Part shown: one piece after another, positions 9,737 to 17,445 of the stretch
How the letters are laid out: every line of letters starts with the position of its first letter
Numbering within the stretch: the first letter of the stretch is position 1
From: an uncultured Alphaproteobacteria bacterium
Lineage (GTDB): Bacteria > Pseudomonadota > Alphaproteobacteria > Bin95
Length of the DNA stretch: 38,035 nt
Reading direction: 5' to 3'
Assembly: GCA_937891825.1 (NCBI GenBank)
Contig: CALAHN010000121.1
Coordinates: forward strand, 1-38,035
Translations under genes and position numbers: made by a program
The notes under the pieces: model-generated
Databases searched by the model: none
What the model was told of the DNA's origin: nothing
The model's input: the letters and a program-made list of their open reading frames with translations, nothing else

Positions 9737-10625
9737 GGCGGGCGGCGGCCTGCGCGGTCATGGCCGCTATGCCTATGCGCCCCTGCCGGAGCGGCCGGAT
9801 TTTGACTGGCCGGGCGGACGGCGCCTCGCGGTTTATATCGGCCTGAACCTGGAGCATTTCGCCTTCGGGGAGGGGCTTGGCGGCGAACTGGCGCCGGGCG
9901 GGCCGCAGCCGGACGTGCTGAACTACGCCTGGCGCGATTATGGCAACCGGATCGGCGCATGGCGCTTGCTCGACCTCTTTAAGGCGCTCGACCTGCCGGT
10001 CGGCGTCCTGGCGAACACGGCGATGTACGATTACGCGCCGGAACTGATGGCCGCGTTCAGGGCCTATGGCGCGGAGATCATCGGGCACGGCCTGACCAAT
10101 GCCGAACGGCAGGGCGCCATGACCGAGGCGACGGAGCGGGAGCTCATCGAAAGTTGCGCGCAAAGGATCGCCGAGGAGGAAGGGCGCGCCCCCGGCGGTT
10201 GGCTCGGCCCCTGGATTTCCGAAAGCGCGGTCACGCCCGATCTCCTGCAGGAAGCCGGCTACCGCTATCTGCTGGACTGGGCGCACGACGATCAGCCGAC
10301 CTGGTTCCGCACCCGGAATGGCCAGCGCATTCTGTCCGTGCCCTATCCCCAGGAACTCAACGACATACCGGCGATCATGGCGCGGAAGACCGGCGCCGCC
10401 GAGTTCGCCGACATGATTATCGATAATTTCGACGAGATGCTGGCGCAGTCGGAAGCCCAGTCGCTGGTCATGGGCATCGCGCTGCATGGCTATATCGTCG
10501 GCCAGCCCTTCCGCCTGAAACACCTCCGCCGGGCGCTTCGCCATATCGTCGACGCCAGCAGCGACCGGGTCTGGCTGACGACGCCGGGCGCCATCGCCGC
10601 GCATTTCGCGACGCTGAACGAATAG
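9729..10625 (+). CDS. Polysaccharide deacetylase family protein (NodB/PuuE-like)
   Basis: 298 aa, no signal peptide, so cytoplasmic; this argues against cell-wall polysaccharide as substrate and for the PuuE-like branch, which hydrolyses cyclic ureides, formamides or related C-N bonds. Visible: WPGGRRLAVYIGLNLEHF at the first strand (the usual catalytic Asp position is altered to NLE), GVLANTAMYDYAPEL, EIIGHGLTNA (His of the metal site), GWLGPWISES, YLLDWAHDDQP and GIALHGYIVGQP (C-terminal His). The layout matches the COG0726 proteins found in small-molecule catabolic operons. It overlaps the DMSP-lyase-family cupin by 8 nt and lies 9 nt from the racemase-like gene. The substrate is unknown. 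Confidence 0.8.
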   Translation: MAEAGGGLRGHGRYAYAPLPERPDFDWPGGRRLAVYIGLNLEHFAFGEGLGGELAPGGPQPDVLNYAWRDYGNRIGAWRLLDLFKALDLPVGVLANTAMYDYAPELMAAFRAYGAEIIGHGLTNAERQGAMTEATERELIESCAQRIAEEEGRAPGGWLGPWISESAVTPDLLQEAGYRYLLDWAHDDQPTWFRTRNGQRILSVPYPQELNDIPAIMARKTGAAEFADMIIDNFDEMLAQSEAQSLVMGIALHGYIVGQPFRLKHLRRALRHIVDASSDRVWLTTPGAIAAHFATLNE

Positions 10626-10634
10626 GGGGCCGCC

Positions 10635-11384
10635 ATGGTCGACGCGCTGGGTTACCGGATGAAATTCGGCGTGATCGCGCCGTCGACCAACACCATCGTG
10701 CAGCCCGAATTCGGCTGGATGGCGCCCCAGGGCGTCACCAATCATTTCAGCCGCATCCATATCCCCGACGATCCCCTCGGCTCGGACGCGGATTTCGAGG
10801 CATTGATGGTCCGCATCCGGGGCGAGTTGATGCAGGCCATCGACCGGGTGATGACCGCCCGGCCGGGGGCGATGGTCATGGGCATGTCGTCGGAGACATT
10901 CTGGGGCGGGCTCGCTGGCTCGATCGACCTGAAGGCCAAGCTGACGGAGCGCGCCGGCGGCTTGCCCGTCGCCATGGGTTCGGACGCGGCGCAGGCGGCG
11001 CTCGGTTGCTATGGCGCCATCAAGCGGATCGCCGTCGTGACGCCTTATATGCCGGTCGGCGACGGCGAAGTCCGCAAGTTCTTCACGGATTGCGGGTTCG
11101 AGGTGCTGGCGGTCATGGGCCTCAAGTGCAACAGCCCGACGGCGATCGCGCATGTGGACGCGAAGACGCTGCGGGACTGCGTCAACGCGGTCAACGATCC
11201 CCAGGTCGAGGCGATCCTGCAGGTCGGCACCAACCTCGCCTTTGCGAAGATCGCGCCCATGGCGGAATTCTGGTTGGACAAGCCGGTGCTGGCGATCAAC
11301 ACGGCCACATACTGGCACGCGCTCCGCATGAACGGCATCCAGGACCGCATCGCCGGCTTCGGGTCGCTCCTGGCAGACTACTGA
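10635..11384 (+). CDS. Maleate cis-trans isomerase / Asp-Glu racemase superfamily protein, catalytic cysteines absent
   Basis: 249 aa, full length for the arylmalonate decarboxylase/maleate isomerase group. FGVIAPSTNT at residues 11-20 is the conserved carboxylate-binding start of that group. The positions that normally hold the two catalytic cysteines read MGMSSETFWGG (Ser85) and LQVGTNLAF (Gly198), so neither is present; remaining cysteines (125, 153, 165, 182) are not in these motifs. It may therefore be a lyase or isomerase with changed chemistry, or a binding protein. The stop of the deacetylase is 9 nt upstream, and a GGGGG sequence precedes the ATG. Context suggests it handles a short dicarboxylate or amide product of the first two enzymes (inference). 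Confidence 0.8.
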   Translation: MVDALGYRMKFGVIAPSTNTIVQPEFGWMAPQGVTNHFSRIHIPDDPLGSDADFEALMVRIRGELMQAIDRVMTARPGAMVMGMSSETFWGGLAGSIDLKAKLTERAGGLPVAMGSDAAQAALGCYGAIKRIAVVTPYMPVGDGEVRKFFTDCGFEVLAVMGLKCNSPTAIAHVDAKTLRDCVNAVNDPQVEAILQVGTNLAFAKIAPMAEFWLDKPVLAINTATYWHALRMNGIQDRIAGFGSLLADY

Positions 11385-11397
11385 CCGGGGGGAGGAA

Positions 11398-12060
11398 ATG
11401 GCGACGGCGGCTTTGCGGCTCATTGGGCGCTGCTTGCTCATCCTGTCGGCGCTGCTCTTCGCTTACGGCCTCGCGGCGGCGGCGCTGAGCCACGTCAGCA
11501 TCAACCGGGACTTCCGGCCAGCGGCCGAGGGGATCGTCATCGCCGTCATCGACAACGGCGTGCATGTCGACATCGTGACGCCGGTCAGCGCCGACGACCG
11601 CGATTGGCGGTCGATCCTGCCAGAAGGGAGCATCCCCGAGGGCGCCAACTGGATTGGGTTCGGCTGGGGGGCGAAGGCGTTCTATCTGAACACGCCGACC
11701 TGGGCGGATTTCGACCCGTGGTTCGGCATGCAGGCGCTGTTCGGGATCGGGGGCGCGACGGTTCGCACGCATTTCCGCGATGCGCTCTATGAAACGCCGG
11801 CCACGACGGTGATTGTGCTGACGCCCCGGCAATATGCGGCCTTGACGGCTGCCATCGCCGACGCGATGACGCTCGGCGCCGATGGCCGCGCCATGGCGCT
11901 GGCGCATCCCGGCTACGGCCGCGATCTCTTCCTTGAAGCCCATGGCCGCTATAGCCCGATCCTGACCTGCAACGAATGGGCGTCCAGGACGCTGGCGACG
12001 GCTGGCGTCAAAACCGCTTTCTGGTCGCCCTTCCCGAACGGCGTCGCGCCCCGACTGTAA
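11398..12060 (+). CDS. DUF2459 (TIGR02117) family protein
   Basis: 220 aa. One N-terminal membrane segment (residues 8-30, LIGRCLLILSALLFAYGLA) anchors a soluble domain, probably periplasmic. Family motifs: NGVHVDIVTPV, FGWGAKAFYLNTPTWADF and ILTCNEWASRTLATAG with an invariant-looking Cys followed by Asn. The family was noted next to urease-type operons and has no established activity; the conserved Cys, His and Asn suggest a papain-like/NlpC-type fold (inference). GGGGGGAGGAA directly precedes the ATG, and the gap to the upstream gene is only 13 nt. Confidence 0.82.
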   Translation: MATAALRLIGRCLLILSALLFAYGLAAAALSHVSINRDFRPAAEGIVIAVIDNGVHVDIVTPVSADDRDWRSILPEGSIPEGANWIGFGWGAKAFYLNTPTWADFDPWFGMQALFGIGGATVRTHFRDALYETPATTVIVLTPRQYAALTAAIADAMTLGADGRAMALAHPGYGRDLFLEAHGRYSPILTCNEWASRTLATAGVKTAFWSPFPNGVAPRL

Positions 12061-12140
12061 GGCGCGCCGATAGCGACGCCAGCGCTGGCGTCGTCCGGTC
12101 GGCGGCGATAGAGTCCGGCCGAATTGCTGGGGCTCTTGTG

Positions 12141-13334
12141 ATGCCGGACCATCCTATTCTGATCGCGGGCGGCGGCATTGGCGGCTTTGCGGCCGCTTTG
12201 GCGCTCGGCGCCAAGGGCTTCGCGGTCAAGCTGATCGAGCAGGCGCCGAGTTTCAGCGAAGTCGGCGCCGGCATCCAGCTTGGGCCGAACATCATGCGCA
12301 TGTTCGATACGCTCGGCGTGACCGATGCGATCAACGCCGCCGCCGTCTATCCTGACATGCTGGTCATGCGCGATGGCTTGACGGCGGACCCTATCGTCGA
12401 AATCCCGCTGGGCGCCGCCTTTGAGCGGCATTTCGGCCGGCCTTACGGCGTGATCTACCGCCCGGACCTCCACAACACGCTGATCGACGCCGCGAAAGCC
12501 TTGCCCTCGGTCGAGACGGTCGCCGGCCTCAAGGTCCTGCGCTACGTCCAGGACGGCGATCTGGTGCGTCTACACACAGCTGACGGCCAGGAACATCTGG
12601 GTTCGGGGCTGATCGGCGCGGATGGGCTCTGGTCGGCCGTTCGGTGGCAGTTGATCGGCGACGGCGAGCCCAGGGTCGCGGGCCATATCGCCTATCGGGC
12701 GGTGCTGCCGATCGACAAGATCCCCTCTCATATCGCAGAGCGTCGCGTCACCCTCTGGGCCGGGCCGAAGACGCATCTCGTCACATATCCGCTGCGGCGC
12801 GGCGAGATCTTCAACATCGTCGCCGTGTTTCATTCCGACCAGTTCGAGAAGGGCTGGGACGTCTACGGTGATCCGGCGGAGTTGCATGAGCGGTTCGCCA
12901 GGCAGCACGGCGACGTCCGGGCCATGATCGACCGCATCGAAAGCTGGCGGATGTGGGTGCTCTGCGACCGCGACCCGATCTCCAACTGGAGCGACGGGCG
13001 CGTGACCTTACTCGGCGATGCGGCGCATCCGACGCTGCAATACATGGCCCAGGGCGCCAACATGGCGGTCGAGGATGCGGTCTGCCTCGCCAATCTGGTC
13101 GAGGCCAATGGCGACGACATCGCCGCCGCCTTCGCCGAATATCCGAAGCGCCGCGCGCTCCGGACGGCGCGGGTGCAATTGACGTCCCGGTTCTACGGCG
13201 ACGTCTTTCATGCCGAAGGCGCAGCGCGGGACTTGCGCAATGTCCTGCTGCCGCGCAAAACGCCGGAGCAGTCCTATCAGGGCATGGCGTGGCTCTATGG
13301 CGGCGTCGCTGACGACGGCTCGCAGATCATCTGA
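12141..13334 (+). CDS. FAD-dependent monooxygenase, salicylate/3-hydroxybenzoate hydroxylase type
   Basis: 397 aa from ATG 12141, the normal size of a class A flavoprotein aromatic hydroxylase. It uses NAD(P)H, FAD and O2 to hydroxylate a phenolic or hydroxypyridine ring. Motifs: Rossmann GGGIGGFAAALAL at residues 6-18, the DG motif GADGLWSAVR, and the GD motif LLGDAAHPTLQYMAQGANMAVEDA. The frame continues upstream to 11976, but that part overlaps the DUF2459 gene and lacks homology, so the MPDHPILIAGGG start is preferred. It is followed 15 nt later by a cupin. It could be a 3-hydroxybenzoate 6-, salicylate or 6-hydroxynicotinate monooxygenase; sequence alone does not decide. Confidence 0.88.
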   Translation: MPDHPILIAGGGIGGFAAALALGAKGFAVKLIEQAPSFSEVGAGIQLGPNIMRMFDTLGVTDAINAAAVYPDMLVMRDGLTADPIVEIPLGAAFERHFGRPYGVIYRPDLHNTLIDAAKALPSVETVAGLKVLRYVQDGDLVRLHTADGQEHLGSGLIGADGLWSAVRWQLIGDGEPRVAGHIAYRAVLPIDKIPSHIAERRVTLWAGPKTHLVTYPLRRGEIFNIVAVFHSDQFEKGWDVYGDPAELHERFARQHGDVRAMIDRIESWRMWVLCDRDPISNWSDGRVTLLGDAAHPTLQYMAQGANMAVEDAVCLANLVEANGDDIAAAFAEYPKRRALRTARVQLTSRFYGDVFHAEGAARDLRNVLLPRKTPEQSYQGMAWLYGGVADDGSQII

Positions 13335-13349
13335 GGAAAGGGCAAAGCC

Positions 13350-13823
13350 ATGGCGAAATCCCGCGTCGTCCATCCGGACGAAGGCCGCAGCTTCTGGCAG
13401 CCCGTGCCGGCCAACGGCCATGTCGAGGTCAAGGTCGAGGGCGGCAGGGACGGCATGTCGAATTTCGATTGCGGCATGCAGGAAGTCGCGCCCGGATCGT
13501 TCGTCCGCGAACATGCCCATGACCGGAATGAGGAGCTGATCTTCGTCTTTGCGGGCGAAGGGGAGGCGGTCGTCGACGGCGAAACCCATCCGATGCGCCC
13601 GGGCACGACGTTCTATCTGGCGCCCGACAGCCGGCACCTGTTCCGGAATACCGGCGATCAGCCGATGCGGTTCTTCTGGACGCTGCTCCCCGGCGGCCTC
13701 GCGCCGTTCTTCCAGGCGATTGGGCGCGACCGGCAAGCGGGCGACCCGGCGCCGGCACCGTTCCCCCGGCCGGCCGATGTCTCCGCCATCGAACAGAACA
13801 CCGTTTTCAGAAAGCTGGATTGA
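13350..13823 (+). CDS. Cupin domain protein
   Basis: 157 aa single cupin. Motif 1 reads GSFVREHAHDRNEELIFVFAGEG, with two His and a Glu as metal ligands; motif 2 reads PGTTFYLAPDSRHLFRNTG with the last His. The site is complete, so a metal-dependent enzyme or a small-molecule sensor is possible. GAGGAAAGGG lies upstream, 15 nt after the monooxygenase stop, and its own stop directly abuts the next ATG (TGAATG). That tight coupling suggests a role with the monooxygenase, for example on its ring product, but this is inference. Confidence 0.82.
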   Translation: MAKSRVVHPDEGRSFWQPVPANGHVEVKVEGGRDGMSNFDCGMQEVAPGSFVREHAHDRNEELIFVFAGEGEAVVDGETHPMRPGTTFYLAPDSRHLFRNTGDQPMRFFWTLLPGGLAPFFQAIGRDRQAGDPAPAPFPRPADVSAIEQNTVFRKLD

Positions 13824-14423
13824 ATGACCGACCCCTGGCTCGCCCCCGTCACGCTGCAAAGCGCGGCCGTCAAGCTCGTGCTCTCGGATCCGTCCCACGC
13901 CGGCGATCTTGCCGAGGCGTCGAGGGACGGGGCTCTTGACGGGCTTTGGTACACGACCGTCCCGGCGCCGGAGGCCGTGCCGGCTGAAATCGACCGACGG
14001 CTCGGCCTGTTCGCGAAAGGCGCGATGCTGCCCTTCACGGTGGTGGACCCTGCGACGGGCAAGGCCATCGGCATGACGACCTACATGAACGTCGATGCGG
14101 TCAACAAGCGCGTTGAAATCGGCTCGACCTGGTATCGGAAATCCGCCCAGCGGACCGGCGTCAACACCGCCGCGAAGCTGCTGCTCCTGACCCATGCCTT
14201 CGAACGCATGGACTGTATCGCGGTCGAGTTTCGCACCCACTTCATGAACCGCCAGAGCCGCCAGGCGATCGAGCGGTTGGGCGCCAAGCTAGACGGCGTG
14301 CTGCGCGCCCACATGGTGATGGCGAACGGCACATTGCGCGATACCTGCGTATACTCGATCATCCGCGCCGAATGGCCTGCGGTTAAGGCGAACCTCGAAT
14401 GGAAGCTGGCGCAGTCGCGCTGA
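13824..14423 (+). CDS. GNAT family N-acetyltransferase (RimJ/RimL type)
   Basis: 199 aa. The GNAT core is visible: MLPFTVVDPATGKAIGMTTYMNV, EIGSTWYRKSAQRTGVNTAAKLLLLTHAF (acetyl-CoA-binding loop with the Q/R-x-G segment), VEFRTHFMNRQSRQAIERLGAKLDGVLR. It closely fits the COG1670 proteins that acetylate protein N termini or small amines. The start codon directly follows the stop of the cupin gene, so translation is coupled. Substrate unknown. Confidence 0.87.
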   Translation: MTDPWLAPVTLQSAAVKLVLSDPSHAGDLAEASRDGALDGLWYTTVPAPEAVPAEIDRRLGLFAKGAMLPFTVVDPATGKAIGMTTYMNVDAVNKRVEIGSTWYRKSAQRTGVNTAAKLLLLTHAFERMDCIAVEFRTHFMNRQSRQAIERLGAKLDGVLRAHMVMANGTLRDTCVYSIIRAEWPAVKANLEWKLAQSR

Positions 14424-14447
14424 GCTTGAAGGAAGGACGTTTGCGCG

Positions 14448-15248
14448 ATGCGCGTTGACACCACCGACGACAGAATACTGGGCGAAACCGAAGGCGCGAT
14501 CGGCTGGGTCACGATTAACAACCCGGCGCGCCGCAATGCGATGTCGCTGGAGATGTGGGAGGCCATGGCCGACCTGATCGACCGCTTCGCCAAGGATGAC
14601 GCGATCCGCGTCGTCGTCATGAAAGGCGCGGGCGACAAGGCGTTCATGTCCGGCGCGGATATCTCGCAGTTCGAGAAGGTCCGGCATGACGCGAACAGCG
14701 CCGCCCACTACAAGGCGGTCTCCGAAGGCGCCCGCTCGCGGCTGGCGCATCTGGAGAAGCCCTTGATCGCCATGATCCGGGGTTTCTGCCTGGGCGGCGG
14801 CCTTGGCGTCGCGCTGACCGCCGACTTCCGCGTCGCCTCGACGGATTCCCAGTTCGGCATTCCGGCCGCAAAGATGAACATCGTCTATGCCTTCGAAGGC
14901 GTGAAGACGCTGACGGCGCTGGTCGGTCCCGGCATGGCGAAGCAAATCCTGTTCACGGCGAAGCGCTACACGGCCGAGGAGGCCCACAAGATGGGCCTGA
15001 TCGAGGATGTCACGACGCCGGAAGCGCTGGAAGCGACCGTGCGGGCCTACGCGACGACCATCGCCGAAAACGCGCCGATGTCGATCCGCGCGACCAAACT
15101 GACCGTCAGGCAGATATTCACCGATGAGACCGAGCGCGATCTTGAGGCGCTGGTCCGCCTTGGCCAGCAAGCCAGCGACAGCGCCGACTTCGCCGAAGGC
15201 CGCCGCGCCTTCATGGAAAAGCGGAAGCCCGTCTTCAAGGGACGCTGA
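14448..15248 (+). CDS. Enoyl-CoA hydratase/isomerase (crotonase) family protein lacking both canonical Glu
   Basis: 266 aa, complete crotonase fold: ARRNAMSLEM, AFMSGADISQF (CoA/oxyanion site), GFCLGGGLGVALTADFRVA, FGIPAAKMN. In rat enoyl-CoA hydratase the catalytic pair is Glu144 in GGGCELA and Glu164 in PEILLG; here those positions are Gly120 and Ala140, so straightforward hydratase chemistry is unlikely. It may be an isomerase, decarboxylase, thioesterase or racemase using other residues. GAAGGAAGGA lies upstream. It is the last gene of the plus-strand run from 9089, and its final 14 nt overlap the convergent DUF4345 gene. Confidence 0.86.
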   Translation: MRVDTTDDRILGETEGAIGWVTINNPARRNAMSLEMWEAMADLIDRFAKDDAIRVVVMKGAGDKAFMSGADISQFEKVRHDANSAAHYKAVSEGARSRLAHLEKPLIAMIRGFCLGGGLGVALTADFRVASTDSQFGIPAAKMNIVYAFEGVKTLTALVGPGMAKQILFTAKRYTAEEAHKMGLIEDVTTPEALEATVRAYATTIAENAPMSIRATKLTVRQIFTDETERDLEALVRLGQQASDSADFAEGRRAFMEKRKPVFKGR

Positions 15249-15630
15249 TCCGCCACTGCCAAAGGGCGACGAGCGGCGTCACGACAAGCTCAAGGCCAAG
15301 CCCTGCCAGGTGCGGGGCCGACGGCGCGCCAACCAGCAGGACCGACAGGAGCCGCGCCAGGCCGCCGAGAACGACGAACGCGGTCAGCAGGCGAAAGCGC
15401 GCGCCCTTCTGTTCGATGTTCGGGATGCAGCTCAGGAAGCCGATGCCGACGCCCAGGAAGATGCCGGAGAGGTAACGGAAATGGCTGTCGAGATCGATGC
15501 TCGCCTGGCCCCCCGCGCCGCCCAGCGCCTCCGGGCCATACAGCATGCCTGAGAGGCTGGCGCCGAGCGGGACCAGCGCCAGCACGCCGACGGTGATCTG
15601 CAACAGCCGCTTCGACGTAAGCTTGGTCAT
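15235..15630 (-). CDS. DUF4345 family membrane protein
   Basis: 131 aa with four predicted membrane segments (about residues 9-30, 50-68, 80-100 and 108-126). Length, the FRYLSGIFLGVGIGF segment and the RLLSVLLVG motif match DUF4345, small inner-membrane proteins of unknown function common in proteobacteria. The 3' end overlaps the crotonase gene by 14 nt on the opposite strand. It is divergent from the lipoprotein hydrolase. Confidence 0.8.
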   Translation of the reverse strand: MTKLTSKRLLQITVGVLALVPLGASLSGMLYGPEALGGAGGQASIDLDSHFRYLSGIFLGVGIGFLSCIPNIEQKGARFRLLTAFVVLGGLARLLSVLLVGAPSAPHLAGLGLELVVTPLVALWQWRISVP

Positions 15631-15701
15631 GACAAATTCCGCTTTAGATGTTCATCCTTGGGCGATTTCGCTCAAGGGCGCTTCGATCTGGGGGTGACGG
15701 C

Positions 15702-16556
15702 TTGCGGTTCACATTGATGCCCCTGGTTTGCGGCGCGCTGGCGCTGACGGGATGCTCGGGCACGGGCTTCCTGAACGCCTTGACGCCCCGCGACGGCTAC
15801 AGCCTCGACGCAGGCGTCCGGTATGGCGACGGTCCGCGTCGGCTGCTGGACGTCTATACGCCGGCCGCCGCCAATGGGACGACGCCGACGCTGATATTCT
15901 TTTACGGCGGCAGTTGGCAGACCGGCGAGCGGCAGGAATACCGCTTTGTCGGCCAGGCGTTCGCCGCCAAGGGCTACCGCGTCGTGATCCCCGATTACCG
16001 GCTCTATCCGGAAGTGCGCTACCCGACGTTTCTGGAGGATGCGGCCGCCGCCGTCGCCTGGGCTGCACGGACGGCGGACGAGGGCGCGCCGATCTTCCTC
16101 GTCGGCCATTCGGCCGGCGCCTACAACGCGGCGATGCTGGCGCTCGATCCGCGCTGGCTCGCGAGCGTCGGCCTTTCGCGCCGGGCGATCGAGGGCGTCG
16201 CGACGCTCGCCGGTCCGTTCGACTTTCTGCCGCTCGAGGATCCGGACCTGATGGCGATCTTCGGGCCGATGGACGAGCGGCCGAAGACGCAGCCGATCGC
16301 CTATGTCGATGGCGCGGCCCCGCCGATGCTGCTGCTGACAGGGGATGCGGACGACACGGTTTATCCCCGCAACTCCATCCGGCTCGCCGCGGCGATCGAG
16401 GCGGCCGGCGGCCAGGTCGCGTTCAAGCAATATCCCGGCCTCGGCCACCTCAGGATCGTCGGCGCCCTGGCCAAGCCGACGCGCTTCCTTGGCCCGGTCC
16501 GCGACGATATCGTGAATTATTTCCGGTCTATTTCTTCCCCCGAAGCATCTCGATGA
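15702..16556 (+). CDS. Lipoprotein alpha/beta hydrolase (esterase/lipase-like)
   Basis: Alpha/beta hydrolase of the BD-FAE/kynurenine-formamidase-like group. The nucleophile elbow is GHSAG, the oxyanion segment FYGGSW (variant of HGG), the acid probably Asp in LTGDADDTVYP, and the base His in PGLGHLRI. The N terminus is a short signal ending in a lipobox, ALALTGCSG, so it should be exported and lipidated. I prefer the TTG at 15702 (MRFTLMPLVC...), with GGGGGTGA about 5 nt upstream, over ATG 15717, which would leave no positive charge; an ATG at 15648 is also open but poorly supported. The last 29 nt overlap the convergent 3-hydroxyisobutyrate dehydrogenase gene. Natural ester or amide substrate unknown. 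Confidence 0.83.
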   Translation: MRFTLMPLVCGALALTGCSGTGFLNALTPRDGYSLDAGVRYGDGPRRLLDVYTPAAANGTTPTLIFFYGGSWQTGERQEYRFVGQAFAAKGYRVVIPDYRLYPEVRYPTFLEDAAAAVAWAARTADEGAPIFLVGHSAGAYNAAMLALDPRWLASVGLSRRAIEGVATLAGPFDFLPLEDPDLMAIFGPMDERPKTQPIAYVDGAAPPMLLLTGDADDTVYPRNSIRLAAAIEAAGGQVAFKQYPGLGHLRIVGALAKPTRFLGPVRDDIVNYFRSISSPEASR

Positions 16557-17418
16557 TGCCCGAGAAGTCCTTGCCGCCTTCGCCCATGTTCGAATAGAGC
16601 GCGAACAGCGCCTGGGCCTCGGAGCCAAGCGGGGTCGAGACGCCATTCTGCTGGGCGGCGTCCTGGGCGAGGCGCAGGTCCTTCAGCATCATGTCCGCCG
16701 TGAAGCCTGCCTTGTAGTCCCGGTTGGCCGGCGAGTTAGGGGCAGGGCCAGGGACGGGGCAGTAGGTATTCAGGGCCCAGGACTGGGCCGTCGCGGTCGA
16801 GCAGACATTGTAGACGATCTGACGGTCGATCCCGAGCGCGTCCGCCAGATTGAAGCCCTCCGCGACGCCGATCATCGTGATCGCCAGCATCATGTTGTTG
16901 CAGGCCTTGACCGCCTGACCGGCTCCCGCCTGGCCGCAATGCACGATGGTCTTGCCCATGGCGTTGAAGGCGGCCTTGCCGCGTTCGAAGGCGTCCGCAT
17001 CGCCGCCGACCATGAAGGTCAGCGTGCCTGCCGCCGCGCCGCCGGTGCCGCCGGAAACCGGCGCGTCCAGCATGGCGAAACCGGCCGCCTTGGCGGCTTC
17101 GGAGACGGCGCGCGACGTTGCGACGTCGATCGTCGAGCAGTCGATGAAAAGCGCGCCCTTGACGGCGTTCGCGAATATCCCGTCCTCGCCCATGTAGACG
17201 CCGCGGACATGTCCGCCGGCGGGCAGCATGCTGATGACGATCTCGGCGTCCTTGACGGCGTCCGCGACGGTCGGCGCGACGGTCGCGCCAGCCGCCTCGG
17301 CGGCCTTGAGCGCATCCGGCGACAGGTCGAAGGCGCGGACCTGATGTTGCGCTTTCGCCAGGTTGGCGGCCATCGGCCCGCCCATATTGCCGACGCCGAT
17401 GAATCCGATGCGAGCCAT
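16528..17418 (-). CDS. mmsB: 3-hydroxyisobutyrate dehydrogenase
   Basis: 296 aa. Oxidises 3-hydroxyisobutyrate to methylmalonate semialdehyde with NAD+ in valine catabolism. Beta-hydroxyacid dehydrogenase signature GFIGVGNMGGPMAANL at residues 5-20 (NAD binding), substrate loop DAPVSGGTGGAAAGTL, and catalytic Lys in GQAVKACNNMMLAI. The C-terminal KDLRLAQDAA matches the HIBADH subgroup. Third gene of a minus-strand operon after the acyl-CoA dehydrogenase and HIBYL-CoA hydrolase (27-nt gap), which strongly supports this function over other members of the family. Its end overlaps the convergent hydrolase gene. Confidence 0.95.
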   Translation of the reverse strand: MARIGFIGVGNMGGPMAANLAKAQHQVRAFDLSPDALKAAEAAGATVAPTVADAVKDAEIVISMLPAGGHVRGVYMGEDGIFANAVKGALFIDCSTIDVATSRAVSEAAKAAGFAMLDAPVSGGTGGAAAGTLTFMVGGDADAFERGKAAFNAMGKTIVHCGQAGAGQAVKACNNMMLAITMIGVAEGFNLADALGIDRQIVYNVCSTATAQSWALNTYCPVPGPAPNSPANRDYKAGFTADMMLKDLRLAQDAAQQNGVSTPLGSEAQALFALYSNMGEGGKDFSGIIEMLRGKK

Positions 17419-17445
17419 TCTAGTTCTCCCTGAGGGTCGTCTGTC

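Noticed and set aside
9708-11441. 577-codon antisense ORF opposite the deacetylase and racemase-like genes
   Set aside because: Composition is Arg/Asp/His-rich as expected from the complement of GC-biased codons; the plus-strand genes have clear motifs and tight spacing.
12141-13334. A nicotinate (6-hydroxynicotinate to maleate) pathway formed by the flavin monooxygenase and maleate isomerase-like gene
   Set aside because: No 2,5-dihydroxypyridine dioxygenase, deformylase or maleamate amidase is present, and the isomerase homologue lacks its cysteines; the idea is not supported.
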